This document shows positions 53,175-64,000 of a DNA stretch of 64,000 nucleotides, one piece after another. The notes beneath the pieces were generated by a model. It saw nothing but the letters and a program-made list of their open reading frames with translations, did not search any database and was not told the origin of the DNA. This DNA comes from Solea solea (taxonomy: Eukaryota > Chordata > Actinopteri > Pleuronectiformes > Soleidae), in the NCBI RefSeq assembly GCF_958295425.1, contig NC_081143.1, positions 12,342,094 through 12,406,093 on the forward strand, in the 5' to 3' direction. The position numbers and the translations under genes are program-made. How positions within the stretch are numbered: position 1 is the stretch's first letter; each line of letters opens with the position of its first letter.

Positions 53175-54039
53175 GACTGAAAGTGAAAAAAAAAAACAAA
53201 CTAGGCACGGTCCAAGCTCAGGAGTCGCATGAAAGAATCATCAGAGAAGGTGCTGAGGGATATACAGAGTGACAGAGCGACCAGAAGGAGGACAGGATGA
53301 TGGATGGACTGGGTAAGAATGTGTGGGGTGGTACAGGACCTGCAGAGTGGTGGAGAGTAAGATCATAAATCAGAGAGACAAAAGAATCTCTTCATTGCAT
53401 CCAGCAAAAAAGTGGTCAGACTCAGAGATAATGAGTAGAATTTGGTGGGGGGAGAGTGGGAAAATATGGGATGGAAAAAGAGTCATAAAAACACCAGTGA
53501 CAAGACTTTGGAGGAGAAAAGTGGTAGTGTCCTGGGCAATGTGCAGTTTTTCTGTGCCATCTTATGCTGTGTTTCAATCAGAGTCTCATTTCAATAAGTG
53601 CACACGCCACACACGCTCTATCTCACACTGAAAAGTGATCAAATTCACCACACATAAATGAATAATCTCTGAATGGATGATGTGAAGGCAGATTGCTCTG
53701 CGCAGTCCATTAAGCTGTCTTGAATTAGCAACCTATCAGCCAAAATATTAATTGTTGCCGGGTAAATAGGTTTCCGCTGCAAGTACTCGTTCCACGTATG
53801 TGCACACAGGTTTCAGACGAGATGGAAGTGAAAGAGCATGCTCAGGTAATCGCTACAATTATATCACTTCATTTATAATAAAACTATTTACTGTATTTGG
53901 TTTCGTGGAATTTGTCCTTTATTAGATTAACATATTATCTTTAAACACTAACTAACCCCACCCCCCCACTCATCAAGGGTAAATACGTCATGCACATATT
54001 TCAATACAGGCGCTAACCAATCTACTCAGGTCCAAAAAG

Positions 54040-54165
54040 AACCCAACCACTAGGGGGCCACATCCAGCATACTCCTAGTGTCGGTGTCAAGCCCGGGTAA
54101 ATGGGCTTGCATCAGAAAGGATCCGCTGTGGCAACCCCTAAAGGAAGAAGCCGAAAGAAGAAGAA
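54040..54165 (+). mobile_element. interspersed repeat fragment (AAGAAGAA-ending)
   Basis: GTCGGTGTCAAGCCCGGGTA, GGATCCGCTGTGGCAACCCC and AGCCGAAAGAAGAAGAAAG match the end of a widespread fish repeat. Class uncertain. Confidence 0.5.
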
Positions 54166-55216
54166 AGTCTTGCTAATTGTTTTGTCGTAAGTACCACTCA
54201 GACACCACGACACAAATGTCCTCCTCAGATCCACACAACGTTGCACAAAACAACGATGTCATGGTACAATCATTTTATATGTTTTCCAGGAGTAATAACT
54301 TATCTCACACAGTTGCAGTCATTTTGTCACGTAAAATAAAGTCATGTTCATACTTCTGCATCACCTCCGCGCTGTAGCTACGGGAGGTTTCCCACTAGCT
54401 CGCCATTTATCAGGCCTGTAGCTTTAGCTGTGGCTGTGGCTGTGGAGGCGACGTGGAAGTATAATAACATGAATGAGCTGAGAGGTTTAGAGGTGAGCTC
54501 ATAGAAGCTATGGCTGCAGGTCTATGCTGTTGTTAAATCATGAAAAAAGACTGAATATGTGCCGACGTGAACGTTCATGTACGTGAATGAGAGTTTCGAT
54601 CACATTTATTTTCATGCAGATCCTCAGTTAAACTAAACTAAGCCAAGCACATACATATTTAATGCCTTTTTTTTTCCAGTTAATGTGATTATCATGTGTT
54701 TCTTTTCAGGCATAGTCAAAATTTGCATAAATATAGTTGGATGGAAATTCAGTGACTGAGAAAGCAGGTTTCAAGTCTTGCAAATGATGACTTCATCCAT
54801 GAGAATCTCGGTAGAAGCAAATAATTGGGAGAGAAGGAGGAAATGTGGCAAACTCAAATGTCAAATGGGTGGATGTGACTTTTAACAGCAGATTCATGGT
54901 TAGACTCAGCCGGGCTAACTGTGGTTGACTCACTTGACACCTCTACCAGGTGGAGAATAAATAAAGGAGGAGAAGCACAATCCTCTCAAAAATCTATAAA
55001 ATCTAAAAAAGACATATAAAATGTGACCCATAATGTGACTGTGTGAAGAGATTTAGATCACACAACATGAGTAATACCACACACACACACACACACACAC
55101 ACCATATTAAAGATACTTTCCCATCAGGTCACCAAGACATCCGTTGCCAGGACACCATGAGGCCGTATATGATGTTTACTCGAGGGAAACAGAGCGGTCA
55201 CAGCTGGACCCACGCA

Positions 55217-55261
<45 letters not shown>

Positions 55262-56287
55262 GTGTGTGCGTGTGTGTGGACAGTAGGCAGTCTCATATTT
55301 GCTCTCTGTCCCGTTATCTCTTCTGTTCATTTTCTGATCCGCACCGTCCTCCCCGTTGTGTTCGTGTCCATCCTCCTCTTCACCCTCTCATTGTCCCCCC
55401 TGTTATTCTAATACCCCTCCCTCTCTCCCCCCACTTACAGAGGAGGGTGAGAAAGGTAAACTTTCCCACTACTCATCTTCCTCCTCATCCTAACCTGTCT
55501 CTCAATGCAATTCTCCCAGCTCCAGGTCAAACACAGGTTAGTCTTAATCGAGAAGTTTAATCAAACTGTGAAGAAGTTTTACTTCATTTCACCTGATTGG
55601 GCTGCTGGTCCAGTTGCTCATTTAATTTGGGGAAAATCCTTAATTGTGATTTTTAACTTAACCGATTTGAAATGTATTAACAAGTTAAACCACCATGTTT
55701 CATTCTTTGTCTCCTCTCACTCTCTCACTCCTGTGGAATTTTAAGTTGTATACCAGCAGAGAGCAAGTACCATCCTAAGCAATAACATTGTTAGCACAAG
55801 AGTGAGTTTAAGTACAGGGAGATAAGTGTGAGCAGTATTAAGTGGCTTAAAGCTGTGGTATACGTTGACTGTGGCGCCGGAAATGGGTCGCCGTGCGCTG
55901 TACGCTGTACACTTTTGGTGTGCGTGGCATGTGCGCGTAAGTGTCCCAGGGCTTTTATGGGAGACCAAACAATAGCAGAACAACAACAACAAACAAACAA
56001 ACAAAAATGTTAACAGTTACATACTGAAGCTTTTATGATAAGTAAGTGTTACTGAAAATGCATAAATTGCGACACTGATAGTAAGTTAATATACTGTAGA
56101 ATCTTATTGAAAATGTACATGAAACAAAACCTAATAAACTGAAAATGAATTCAGATAATTGATGGTGACGCCCAACAGACGTCATGAATTAGCTCATTTC
56201 TACACCTTGTTGGAACAACATTTTTTATGGTATGGTATTCCACTTGTACATGTTCATGCTGTATGTACTGGGCTTTATGTTGTACAT

Positions 56288-56432
56288 CAGAAGGTTGCTG
56301 GGTGCCCCTGAGCCCCTGAGCAAGACACCCAATCCCCCATTGCTCCCCGGGTGCACGGCTTGTGTGTGTTCACTACCGGTGTATACAAGGATGGGTTAAA
56401 TGCAGAAGTCAAATTCACTGTCACTTGAGCCC
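56288..56432 (+). mobile_element. fish SINE fragment, third type
   Basis: GAAGGTTGCTGGGTGCCCCT, GAGCAAGACACCCAATCCCC, GTGTGTTCACTACCGGTG and TGGGTTAAATGCAGAAGTC. This is the 3' two thirds of the same family as 25,636-25,855. Confidence 0.7.
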
Positions 56433-56600
56433 CTTTTCCACTACCTGCTGTGGCGAGGTTCTAAGCGAGCTAAGCAGGTACTATGTGTGACATCACCCTA
56501 GTTGACCACTGATTGGTCAGAGTGCCGTCACAGGAAGAGGACGTCCGACACAAGAAGCAAACCGAACAATGCCGAATTGTAGATCAGTTAAAAATCCTGA
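56433..56600 (+). mobile_element. hAT-like non-autonomous element fragment
   Basis: GCCCCTTTTCCACTACCTGC, then CTGATTGGTCAGAGTGCCGT, AAGAGGACGTCCGACACAAG and AAGCAAACCGAACAATGCCG resemble one end of a common fish DNA-type element. The far end is not seen. Confidence 0.4.
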
Positions 56601-58194
56601 AATTCTGAGTTAATCTCAAACATTTAGCACGGAAATGTCTAAAATCTCATCATTTAACAGACTGTGTCAGACAGAGTCTGTGCTCCGGTCATGGAAGAAG
56701 TACTGACCAAATCTTTTTAAGTCACTGATTAAAATGATTCAGTTACTGAAAACAACTGCTTTACAAGTCACTAGTCACTCGTTTGTGTGTGTCGCGCGGG
56801 ACTCCGCCTTTCACCTTATGTCAGCTAGGATCGGCTCCAGTGGCCCCACGACCCTCATGTGGAGGATAAAGCAGTAGACAATGAATGAATGAATAATGTC
56901 TGTATGTTGATTGTATGAGCATATGTGTACTGTAAGTCCAAGAACAGTTAATTAATTGCTAAAAATGTCCAACTACAGCAAGATGCACATCTTCAGTAAG
57001 CCGGTCATAGTGCTGAGTTGAAACTACCATGTGTGAGTCACATGAGACTGACCAGTACATATTCTGTTCCTGCCCAGATAATACATGGTGACACAAAGAG
57101 AGAAACTCGTCTCCTGCTCATCTTTAACAACAATGCACAACAGGAAAGTCAGGAAACATTTGAACAAGCCAGCTACAACCAAGTGTCACTGTGCATGGTT
57201 ACACAAGCAAGAGTAACCGCTGTAATATTGTCAGTGATCTCCAGGGTGTTTTCTTATGCACTGAGCGCTTCCACGTCGCCCTGTAGGTTGTTTACAACAC
57301 ATTCGTGACATCGAAAATGACTCAGTTGATGAAAAAGAAAGACATAACGGCCAACTCCGCTGCTGGCAATGAGGAAAGATTAATCGCTCTTTGTTATGCA
57401 GGTTTAGAAAACACCTTTTTTTTTTTTTTTCTTCACAAACATTTGATTTCAAACACATGACAACTCCACTTATTTTGAATAAAATGACTCATCTTTAATT
57501 TTGTACACATGTGCAAAAAGCCAGGTTTGTTTAGACTTGACTGGACTGCACAGAGAGACTCCACTCAGCCTTATCGACTACCTTTGGATGAACTGGAACT
57601 CCAGTGTCTGACTATGCTGAAGCAAATCCCTGCAGGCAGATTCTAACGTCTGATGGGAAGTTGGACTCATGTACAGATCAACAAAGGGCTGGATTAAGCT
57701 GCAGGATTGAAAACTTTCTTCAGTCCTTCTCACATCTTTCAAGACAACGGGGAATGAGACAAAAACATTGTGGTGGCTTCCTCAAAGACATCTGTTTCCC
57801 CGCACTATGTATTAGAAGCAGAACACCATATGTTGGTAGTCCGTGTTTGACTAACGGAGCAGCTAAACAGAAGCACATGCTTGTATTTATATGAAAACAC
57901 GGTCATTACAAATCATTACAAACTCATTTTGTTTGCCCAAGCATTGCTCAAACCCACAGAGGCCCATTTAGAATATAATGGAGGCCCAAAGGTTTCCAAA
58001 GACACCAAACACGTCAAGCTCAATTGTGAGGACACCGAATATTGCAGCTATAAAAACATGTTTTTATTGTCTGAACGTTTCAGTTAACATGAAACTGTTG
58101 AAACTTCTGTGACAAATTAGAACAAGCAAACACACTCTCCGATTGACAAACAACGTGGAAAAAAAAGACTCTCTGACTAAACAAAGGCTTCCCA

Positions 58195-58545
58195 TGATGA
58201 ATCAGTCAGCACTGTGGGACCTCGCCTGGGAAAGGGAAAGTAGGGCCCCCCTTCTGGAACGGCATCAGCAGTAATGCGGGCACCCTGTTCCAGACCATAG
58301 CGGTCAAAGACAGCTGAGACTCAGGGTAAAGCTTTCAATTTAGTACAGTACATTTTGACCCTGGAGCTCAGGATGGTGACAATAAAAATGAGATTCAGGA
58401 GTGTCTGTTCTAGGCTCAGTCTTGAAGACAGGTTGAGGAGTTCAGACATTTGGAGGAGCTCAGACTACAGTTGCAGCTCCTTCATGTCAAAAGTGGACAG
58501 TTATGTTAGTCCAGGCTTCTTGGGTCACACTTTGCATTTCTGCAT
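58195..58545 (+). pseudogene. decayed LINE reverse-transcriptase 3' fragment
   Basis: Plus-strand reading gives pieces such as RSVCSRLSLEDRLRSSDI, preceded by nucleotide stretches (CCCTGTTCCAGACCATAGCG, AAAGCTTTCAATTTAGTAC) that match the layout of the RT tail of an abundant fish LINE. Frameshifts and stops break it. Antisense to slit1. Confidence 0.6.
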
Positions 58546-59249
58546 GCACATACATGATAAAACAAGGATCCGTGTCAGTCAAGTGTTTTGGGCATGTGTT
58601 TGCAATCTCATATTCCATTAATGCCAGTGTGCTTTTGTTTTGCTCCCCATATTTAGTGTGCTCTCTTTTTCAGGTGCTGTAATTGTAATTAGTGAGTGTA
58701 ATTCGGAGCACCTGGCCAGACTGTTGAAAGCCCAACTCAGTGCAATGTGTGGCAACATGCCAGTCAGCCATTACAGCACCATGGCTTTTCCCTTGTTATT
58801 TTGTTGTTCCCATCTTCCAACATCACTGCATCCATGCACTTGCATCCACAACTGACCTACACGTCCACACCTCATACATGATAAATACGAGTCAGTTATT
58901 GTTATTCCTCTCCTCCATCTCCCTCCTTTGTTGCTGTCTACGACCTGGCAGTAACCCAATATTCTGGGGGTTGCCCTCTTCTGAATATCCGTGTTTTCTT
59001 TGAGCACTAAGTTGGACATGCATGTGTAGCAGCAGTCTTCTTCTCACAATCTAAAACAAGTTTCTATGTTTCACTGTCTATTTTGACCAAAACAAGAACA
59101 CTCTACTAACTGGACACTAAGTGTTTTGCTACAGGGAGCATGCGCAATCATGACGTATAGTCCACGAAGACTCAAACTACAGGTCATGGAAACTAAATTG
59201 ACCTTGCATGAACCTCTGTTTGACCTGGCAAAAAAAATACAACTAATGG

Positions 59250-59480
59250 TCGGGTGCTGGAGCAAATCCCAGCTGACAGGTTGGCAGTCAGTCGTAGGAC
59301 CAAGACAAACAATCCTCCACACCTAAGGTCAATTTAGTGTCCAATTAACCTCTGCAAGGAGTGGAAGGAAACCAGAATACCCAGAGGGAACTCACACGGA
59401 ACAAATGCAAACTCCACACAGAAAGGCCCATGGTCCAATCAGGATTCAAACCAGTGACCGTCTTGCTGTGAGGCAACGGC
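59250..59480 (-). mobile_element. degenerate SINE, satellite-inserted family
   Basis: On the minus strand TTGAATCCTGATTGGACC and GGGCCTTTCTGTGTGGAGTT and TTGGACACTAAATTGACC follow the order of the tRNA-derived SINE. Ends are eroded. Confidence 0.65.
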
Positions 59481-60140
59481 CCCATCTAAGTTTTTAAAAC
59501 GTTCTGTTATGTAGCTCATGCTTATTAAGGACGGCTTGTGAAAGGAGGATTTATTCTTATGAGTGCTTTAATCCCATTTAATGTAAAAATGACCAAAAAT
59601 GATACTTGTGATTTGAAGGTGAATTTATTTCCAACACACCGACACTGTTAGACATTATTATTGGACATTACCTTTGTTTTAGGGGAAATGCCTCCATTTG
59701 GACTCTCTCTGAACTCTCTGAATTGTAATTGAATACTCCTGAACTAAGAGAAGACCTCAAGAAAGACCCAGAACTCTGGACCTGGGAACCCCTCCGGATC
59801 CCCAGGAGGAGTTGAAAGGAAATAGGTTTGTCGTGAAGCCCAGGCTCAACCTGCTGCTACACTGCCCTCACCTTGGATTAGTAGAAGAAGATGCGAAAGA
59901 AAGACTTCGTTTTACAATGTTTTTTTCTGTATTAGTTTATGACACTGACATGCTCACTGAATAAAAGCCTGAAAGATTCTAAAACTGTCAAACTTGGCAA
60001 AGTGTAAATTCAAGTAGTTATAAAGTTTAACAACAGCCAAAGCTGTGAGAAAACAACTGAGAAAAATCGTTGTGTTTTTATGACGCCCGCAAGTGTTTGT
60101 TTTTTAAACTCTTTTGCTGCGCACACACACACACACACAC

Positions 60141-60560
60141 ACACAGTTTTTTCTCCACTATCCTTCATTTACATCTTTTGAACGTTCCCTTCTTTCATCA
60201 TTATTTTCCTTCACTCTGTATTTAGCCCTCCCTCCATCCTTTATATTCTTTCATGCTTATCCTGACTGCATGTTTTCAATCCCCCATTATTTATCCACCA
60301 GTGTGATTCCTTCCTCTGAGCCTTTTATCTCCTGCTTTCCCTTCCGTTCTTGTCACCTCCATCTCCGCTTCCAGTTGCATTCTTCATCCCCTCTCTGCTC
60401 TCCTCCCTCGTTTCCTTTAATTTCTCCCCGAGCCTCTGTTTTTAACTCTGTACATCATCTTTCTTAGCTTTCTCCTTTTCAATCTCTGTTGCTTCTTTCT
60501 TTCTTTGTCGCTCTCTCCTCTCCTTGCGTCTCCATCCACTGGGGAGCACAGTGCTTAATT
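60141..60560 (+). repeat. pyrimidine-rich low-complexity block
   Basis: About 420 bp of C/T-rich plus strand (TTCCCTTCTTTCATCATTAT, CCCTCCCTCCATCCTTTATA and similar) following a (CA)n tract, the same arrangement as the region at 14,500-15,300 in inverted sense. Long frames through it are artefacts. Confidence 0.7.
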
Positions 60561-61899
60561 CAAAAATCCCAAAGGCAGATGAAGGACAGGTGATGAGGAT
60601 GGGGAGGAGAAGGAAAAAGAGGATGATGTGAAGGAGAAGAAGAACAAAAAAAAAACCCAAGAGTAAAAAAGAAACTGAGATGTGAGAGTTGGATGTGATC
60701 TGTCTCACTAATATTTGTCTTCGCGCCTGTTTAAGATCAGAGTCTGTGTGTGCGTGTTTCTTCCCACCGTGCTTTTCCACGGCCCTCAGCGTGTCAGCTT
60801 TACTTTGGACCAACATGACAGAGGAAAATCAGTGGTAGTGGTCTGACCTCCTACAAACACTCTCCCTCAGAGGCACAGTCTGCACCAAAGAAAAACAGCT
60901 GAGTGGGTTTTGGTAAAGGGAGTGTTAGTGTCTGTCCTCGCCGCAGACCCTGTTGTCCAGTGTGACGCTGTTACCACACACAGCAGGCAGCAGTCCACAG
61001 TCCCACTTTTAAGAAAAATACAGTTGTGGGAAAATTCTGTTCCCAAGTCTGCTGCAGTGACAAATGTGAGTCCTGCTGATAATGTCAACATCATAAAAAC
61101 TGCATGCATGTGGAAATGGACTGAACACACACAGGCGTAGCTGTAGGGATTAGACGAGGACTGGTGACTGCTGCTCGCTCTGAATGCCCTCTTGGCAAAA
61201 ATAAGGTGGTGACGTTGGGCTGTTTTGCTGTAACAATGGAGGACACAAAAGCTACACCTTTATCCTAAATGGACAACAACAATGCAGTGGAGAAGCAGGG
61301 TGTGGAGGAATCTACACTATAGCTGGATAAGTAACCTAAACATCTACAGTCAACTACAGTTAGCAGTTGACTCCACCCTATAATCAAAGGAGGTTTTGCA
61401 GGTGAGCAGTGCAACCGGTGGGCAGGTGACAGCCCTAAAGTTGACTTTGGAAAACAGCTGATATTGGACCAAATCATTTACAGGGAACACGCTGAAAAGA
61501 TTTCATCGAACAACCTTTCGAGTTCATACATTCTGCACATAGCTTAGAGGCAATAACAGGGAACAAAACACTGCCAAACCGCATTGGGCCACCACACACC
61601 CACTAACCACTTGTTAATATATGTTATTCATGACAGATAAGGAAATACTGTACACATCAATCCAATTAACTCATTTTCCACACAGGAAAACCAAAGTGAT
61701 TCATTCAACGCATTCAACTCTCTCTCACGTTTTCCATACTGGAGACACACCTACAAGTAATTATATCAGATAATTAGACACAAAAACAACACGACACACT
61801 GCATTGTTGTGTAGATGCCAATCTACGTAATTGGCGCACACAGAGGCAATTATGGAGTACACTGCTAATATGTGCGATTAACACACACACAGTCACAGG

Positions 61900-62420
61900 T
61901 ACATGACTTCCTCCTGCTTGGAAAATGAGTCAGGTAAATGGCGAGGTCACACTCCGGTTAGCCTCTAAAGAGACGCAGCCCGGCGGCTGCCACCGCGGCT
62001 TCCACCAGCCTCACACCGTTAATTAGCCACGCTCACGTGCCAGTCAACTGTGCTAATGAGGACAGCTCTGCCACTGTGCCTAATGAGAGAAACTCTCCAA
62101 GTGTCTGTGGGGGAAAGTTAATCGACGTAACACACACTTGGAAAGAGACACACACATTTTGAAATCACTGGTATATTTCTAATTTGGAGGCACTTGGCCT
62201 GCTCTCATTTCACCCAGCCTCTACCTTTTTTTAATACTTAGCGTTATTAATTGAAATTTCATCTCATGCACATTTCACCATAGAGCTTATATTTATCTGG
62301 AGCATTGATGCACAGAGCTGCTCAGAGTCATAAAATCTATACAGTGCCTTCTAGCAATTTCCAACGATTATCCGTGTGGAAAAATTTAATGCTTCATTCC
62401 CACTGGTCAAAAAACCCGTT
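61900..62420. promoter_or_regulatory. candidate slit1 intron 4 enhancer (conserved-element-like)
   Basis: About 500 bp of unique DNA with dense homeodomain-type sites: CCGTTAATTAGCCACG, GTGCTAATGAGGACAG, GTGCCTAATGAGAG, AGCGTTATTAATTGAAATTT. A CACGTG-like core (GCTCACGTGCC) lies inside, and AGATAAATATAAGC-type sequence sits on the minus strand. No splice-flanked frame is present. The texture is typical of vertebrate developmental enhancers. Confidence 0.45.
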
Positions 62421-63659
62421 TAATGCTGGGTTAATTCTGGTTATCTGAGAAGTCCATAGTCGCATGTAGGTACTTCTTTCGGGGGAAAGTTTGGGATCGA
62501 AGGATTATTTTTCCCTGGGTAATTTTTGTGGAAACACACCAAGGTAATTAAGAAAAGTTCCTGTGGTGGAATACATTGGTGTGCACAGGTATTACAAACC
62601 TTTGCAAGTGAGAAACTGCAACAGCTTCATAGTCGTTGGCATCAGATAATACATCGCTACATGAAAAAGTTATGGTTGCAGAAAACTGTGTTGGTTAGCT
62701 CTTATTTTAATCACATTTTCACTAGGGTGAGATGAACCACTGGTGGTCTTCATGACTTTTGTTTACGTTATGTTTTAGTTTATTCATTCAGATTGTTGTT
62801 TAGTCGAAATCTTGTGAGGACCAGAGTTGACGGGATGCAGCTGCTCTGGTTTTCCATCAGTCCACACTTGGCAGTAGCAGTGCAGTATCGCCTGGCTAAC
62901 CACTGAGGTCACCCCCAGGTCAAGGTGAGTGTGTGTGTGAGAAAGAGAGATAGTTAGAGAGACTAGCTGTACACCCGAGGCTCTGGGAGGAGGCACCAAC
63001 GGTACATGAACACAAACACACACACACACACATTCAGGGAGCCTCTGGGTATCATCAAAACACACAAAGGACTGTTACTGGGTGTGGAGTGAACCCTTCA
63101 CAGCGAGGCAACAAAGACTGTGGACAGAGAAAAGTGAGTCTATGAAAACAAGTAAAGGAGGAGGATGAAGTAATGAGAGAGAGGTGAAGAGGACGGAGAG
63201 GAGAGAGAGTGAACGTGAGGATGAAAACTGCGATCGCGATGATGAGTCTGACAGAAAACAAGCGTTAGGTGATTCATGACACACCAAAGCTGCTGATAAC
63301 CATTCAAAAGGCTGTGTGCAAATGTACCCAGAATAGAAACCATTACATTTGCCAAAGAATTCTTTGCAGTTTGAGTTTGAATGAGTTGCCTGTTTAGGTT
63401 CAAAGGCCAAGAAAATAAAAGCTAGCAAAAGCAGAATGCAAAAGCCATAACACAAATTCAAAAAGCCACAGGAGACCTTTGCATTTGTGTTGTGGCTTTA
63501 GCATACATTTTTTGCATCTAAATATGTTTTTGGTTTTTTGCATTTACATCTAAGTATGTCCCTGTCCTCACCAGTATGTCACCCACTGAGCATCTGTGGG
63601 AAGCTCTAGAACAGTGTGTTAGGGAGTGTTTACCAAATAATAGAACCAAAATCACATTA

Positions 63660-63780
63660 ACTGTGCCAATCTCAGCTGACATAGGACGATAGGTGGGGTC
63701 ACACCCTGGATAGGTCACCAGTCCATCACAGGGACACATAGAGACAAACAACCATCCACTCTCACAGTCACAAAGAAAAT
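63660..63780 (-). mobile_element. partial SINE, satellite-inserted family
   Basis: CAATCTCAGCTGACATAGG, GTCACACCCTGGATAGGTCA and GTCCATCACAGGGACACATA form the 3' half of the tRNA-derived SINE on the minus strand. Confidence 0.7.
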
Positions 63781-63917
63781 AATATGGCATTGTTTAAATA
63801 TTTTTTTCACACGGAAAAGTAGAGATGCTACAAGGAGAGAAGGAAAACACAATCACATTTATGTGCACATTTATGTGTGTGTTGGGAGGAACCAATCACA
63901 CTACAGTGTCGCATAAA

Positions 63918-64000
63918 ATCCGTGTGTGTGTTCTTGTATTTGTTGCCTCTTGAGGACCTTTTTCTGTCATGAACACTGACCTTGTCAGGACCAGTAGTCC
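63918..64000 (+). repeat. fish GT-type dispersed repeat, cut by window end
   Basis: GTGTGTGTTCTTGTATTTGT, CCTCTTGAGGACCTTTTTCT and CACTGACCTTGTCAGGACCA are the start of the same family seen at 15,778-15,935. Confidence 0.65.

Larger units (their letters stand above)
50780..64000. other. 3' part of slit1 intron 4 (at least 13.2 kb)
   Basis: Reading both strands I found no LRR-type exon or signal-peptide exon here, so exons 1-4 should lie beyond 64,000. Contents: GT/GA microsatellite (51,661-51,722), inverted repeat (53,101-53,174), an AAGAAGAA-ending repeat fragment (54,040-54,165), CA and TG tracts (55,079-55,102, 55,216-55,276, 60,120-60,145), SINE and hAT-like scraps (56,288-56,600, 56,805-56,885, 59,250-59,480, 63,660-63,780), a LINE fragment (58,195-58,545), pyrimidine-rich DNA (60,141-60,560) and a candidate enhancer (61,900-62,420). 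Confidence 0.7.

Noticed and set aside
57018..57308. Plus-strand 96-codon frame in intron 4
   Set aside because: No family resemblance, no splice-site context, and neighbouring sequence is AT-rich and unremarkable.

Overview
The window looks like a ray-finned (teleost) fish genome, probably a percomorph. The signs are small introns, dense CA/TG microsatellites, and fish-type tRNA-derived SINE and LINE debris. It holds one recognisable protein-coding gene. This is the minus-strand slit1 gene (Slit1 axon-guidance ligand; paralogue a or b cannot be decided here), running from about 50.78 kb down to a stop codon at 21,399. I reconstructed 34 coding exons with GT/AG borders and continuous reading phase. 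They encode 1,419 residues: the later part of LRR domain 1, LRR domains 2-4 with their cysteine caps, six EGF modules, a laminin-G domain, three more EGF modules and the C-terminal cystine knot. The signal peptide, first LRRNT cap and first LRRs (exons 1-4 by comparison with vertebrate SLIT genes) are not seen and should lie beyond 64,000, across an intron 4 of at least 13.2 kb.

Layout from low to high coordinate: 1-3,790 is gene-free DNA with SINE pieces and simple repeats. 3,791-13,548 is a roughly 9.7-kb tandem array of a 38-bp monomer, with nested higher-order duplications and one SINE inserted near its right end. 13,549-16,740 is low-complexity intergenic DNA with strong purine/pyrimidine strand bias. 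16,740-21,398 is the probable long 3'UTR of slit1. 21,399-50,779 is the slit1 exon-intron body. 50,780-64,000 is the 3' part of slit1 intron 4, with decayed LINE and SINE copies, a cruciform-forming inverted repeat and sequences that look like conserved enhancers.

Most striking observations: the 38-bp array and its 266/347/722/836-bp higher-order structure; a 24-nt cassette microexon inserting AKEQYYIP between LRR domains 2 and 3; a shortened EGF5-EGF6 linker with no basic residue where SLIT2 is cleaved; a lengthened linker between EGF7 and EGF8; CA or UG repeats beside many splice sites; and several homeodomain-motif-rich non-coding blocks that could be slit1 enhancers. All family assignments come from reading translated exons and from memory of vertebrate SLIT proteins; no database search was possible.
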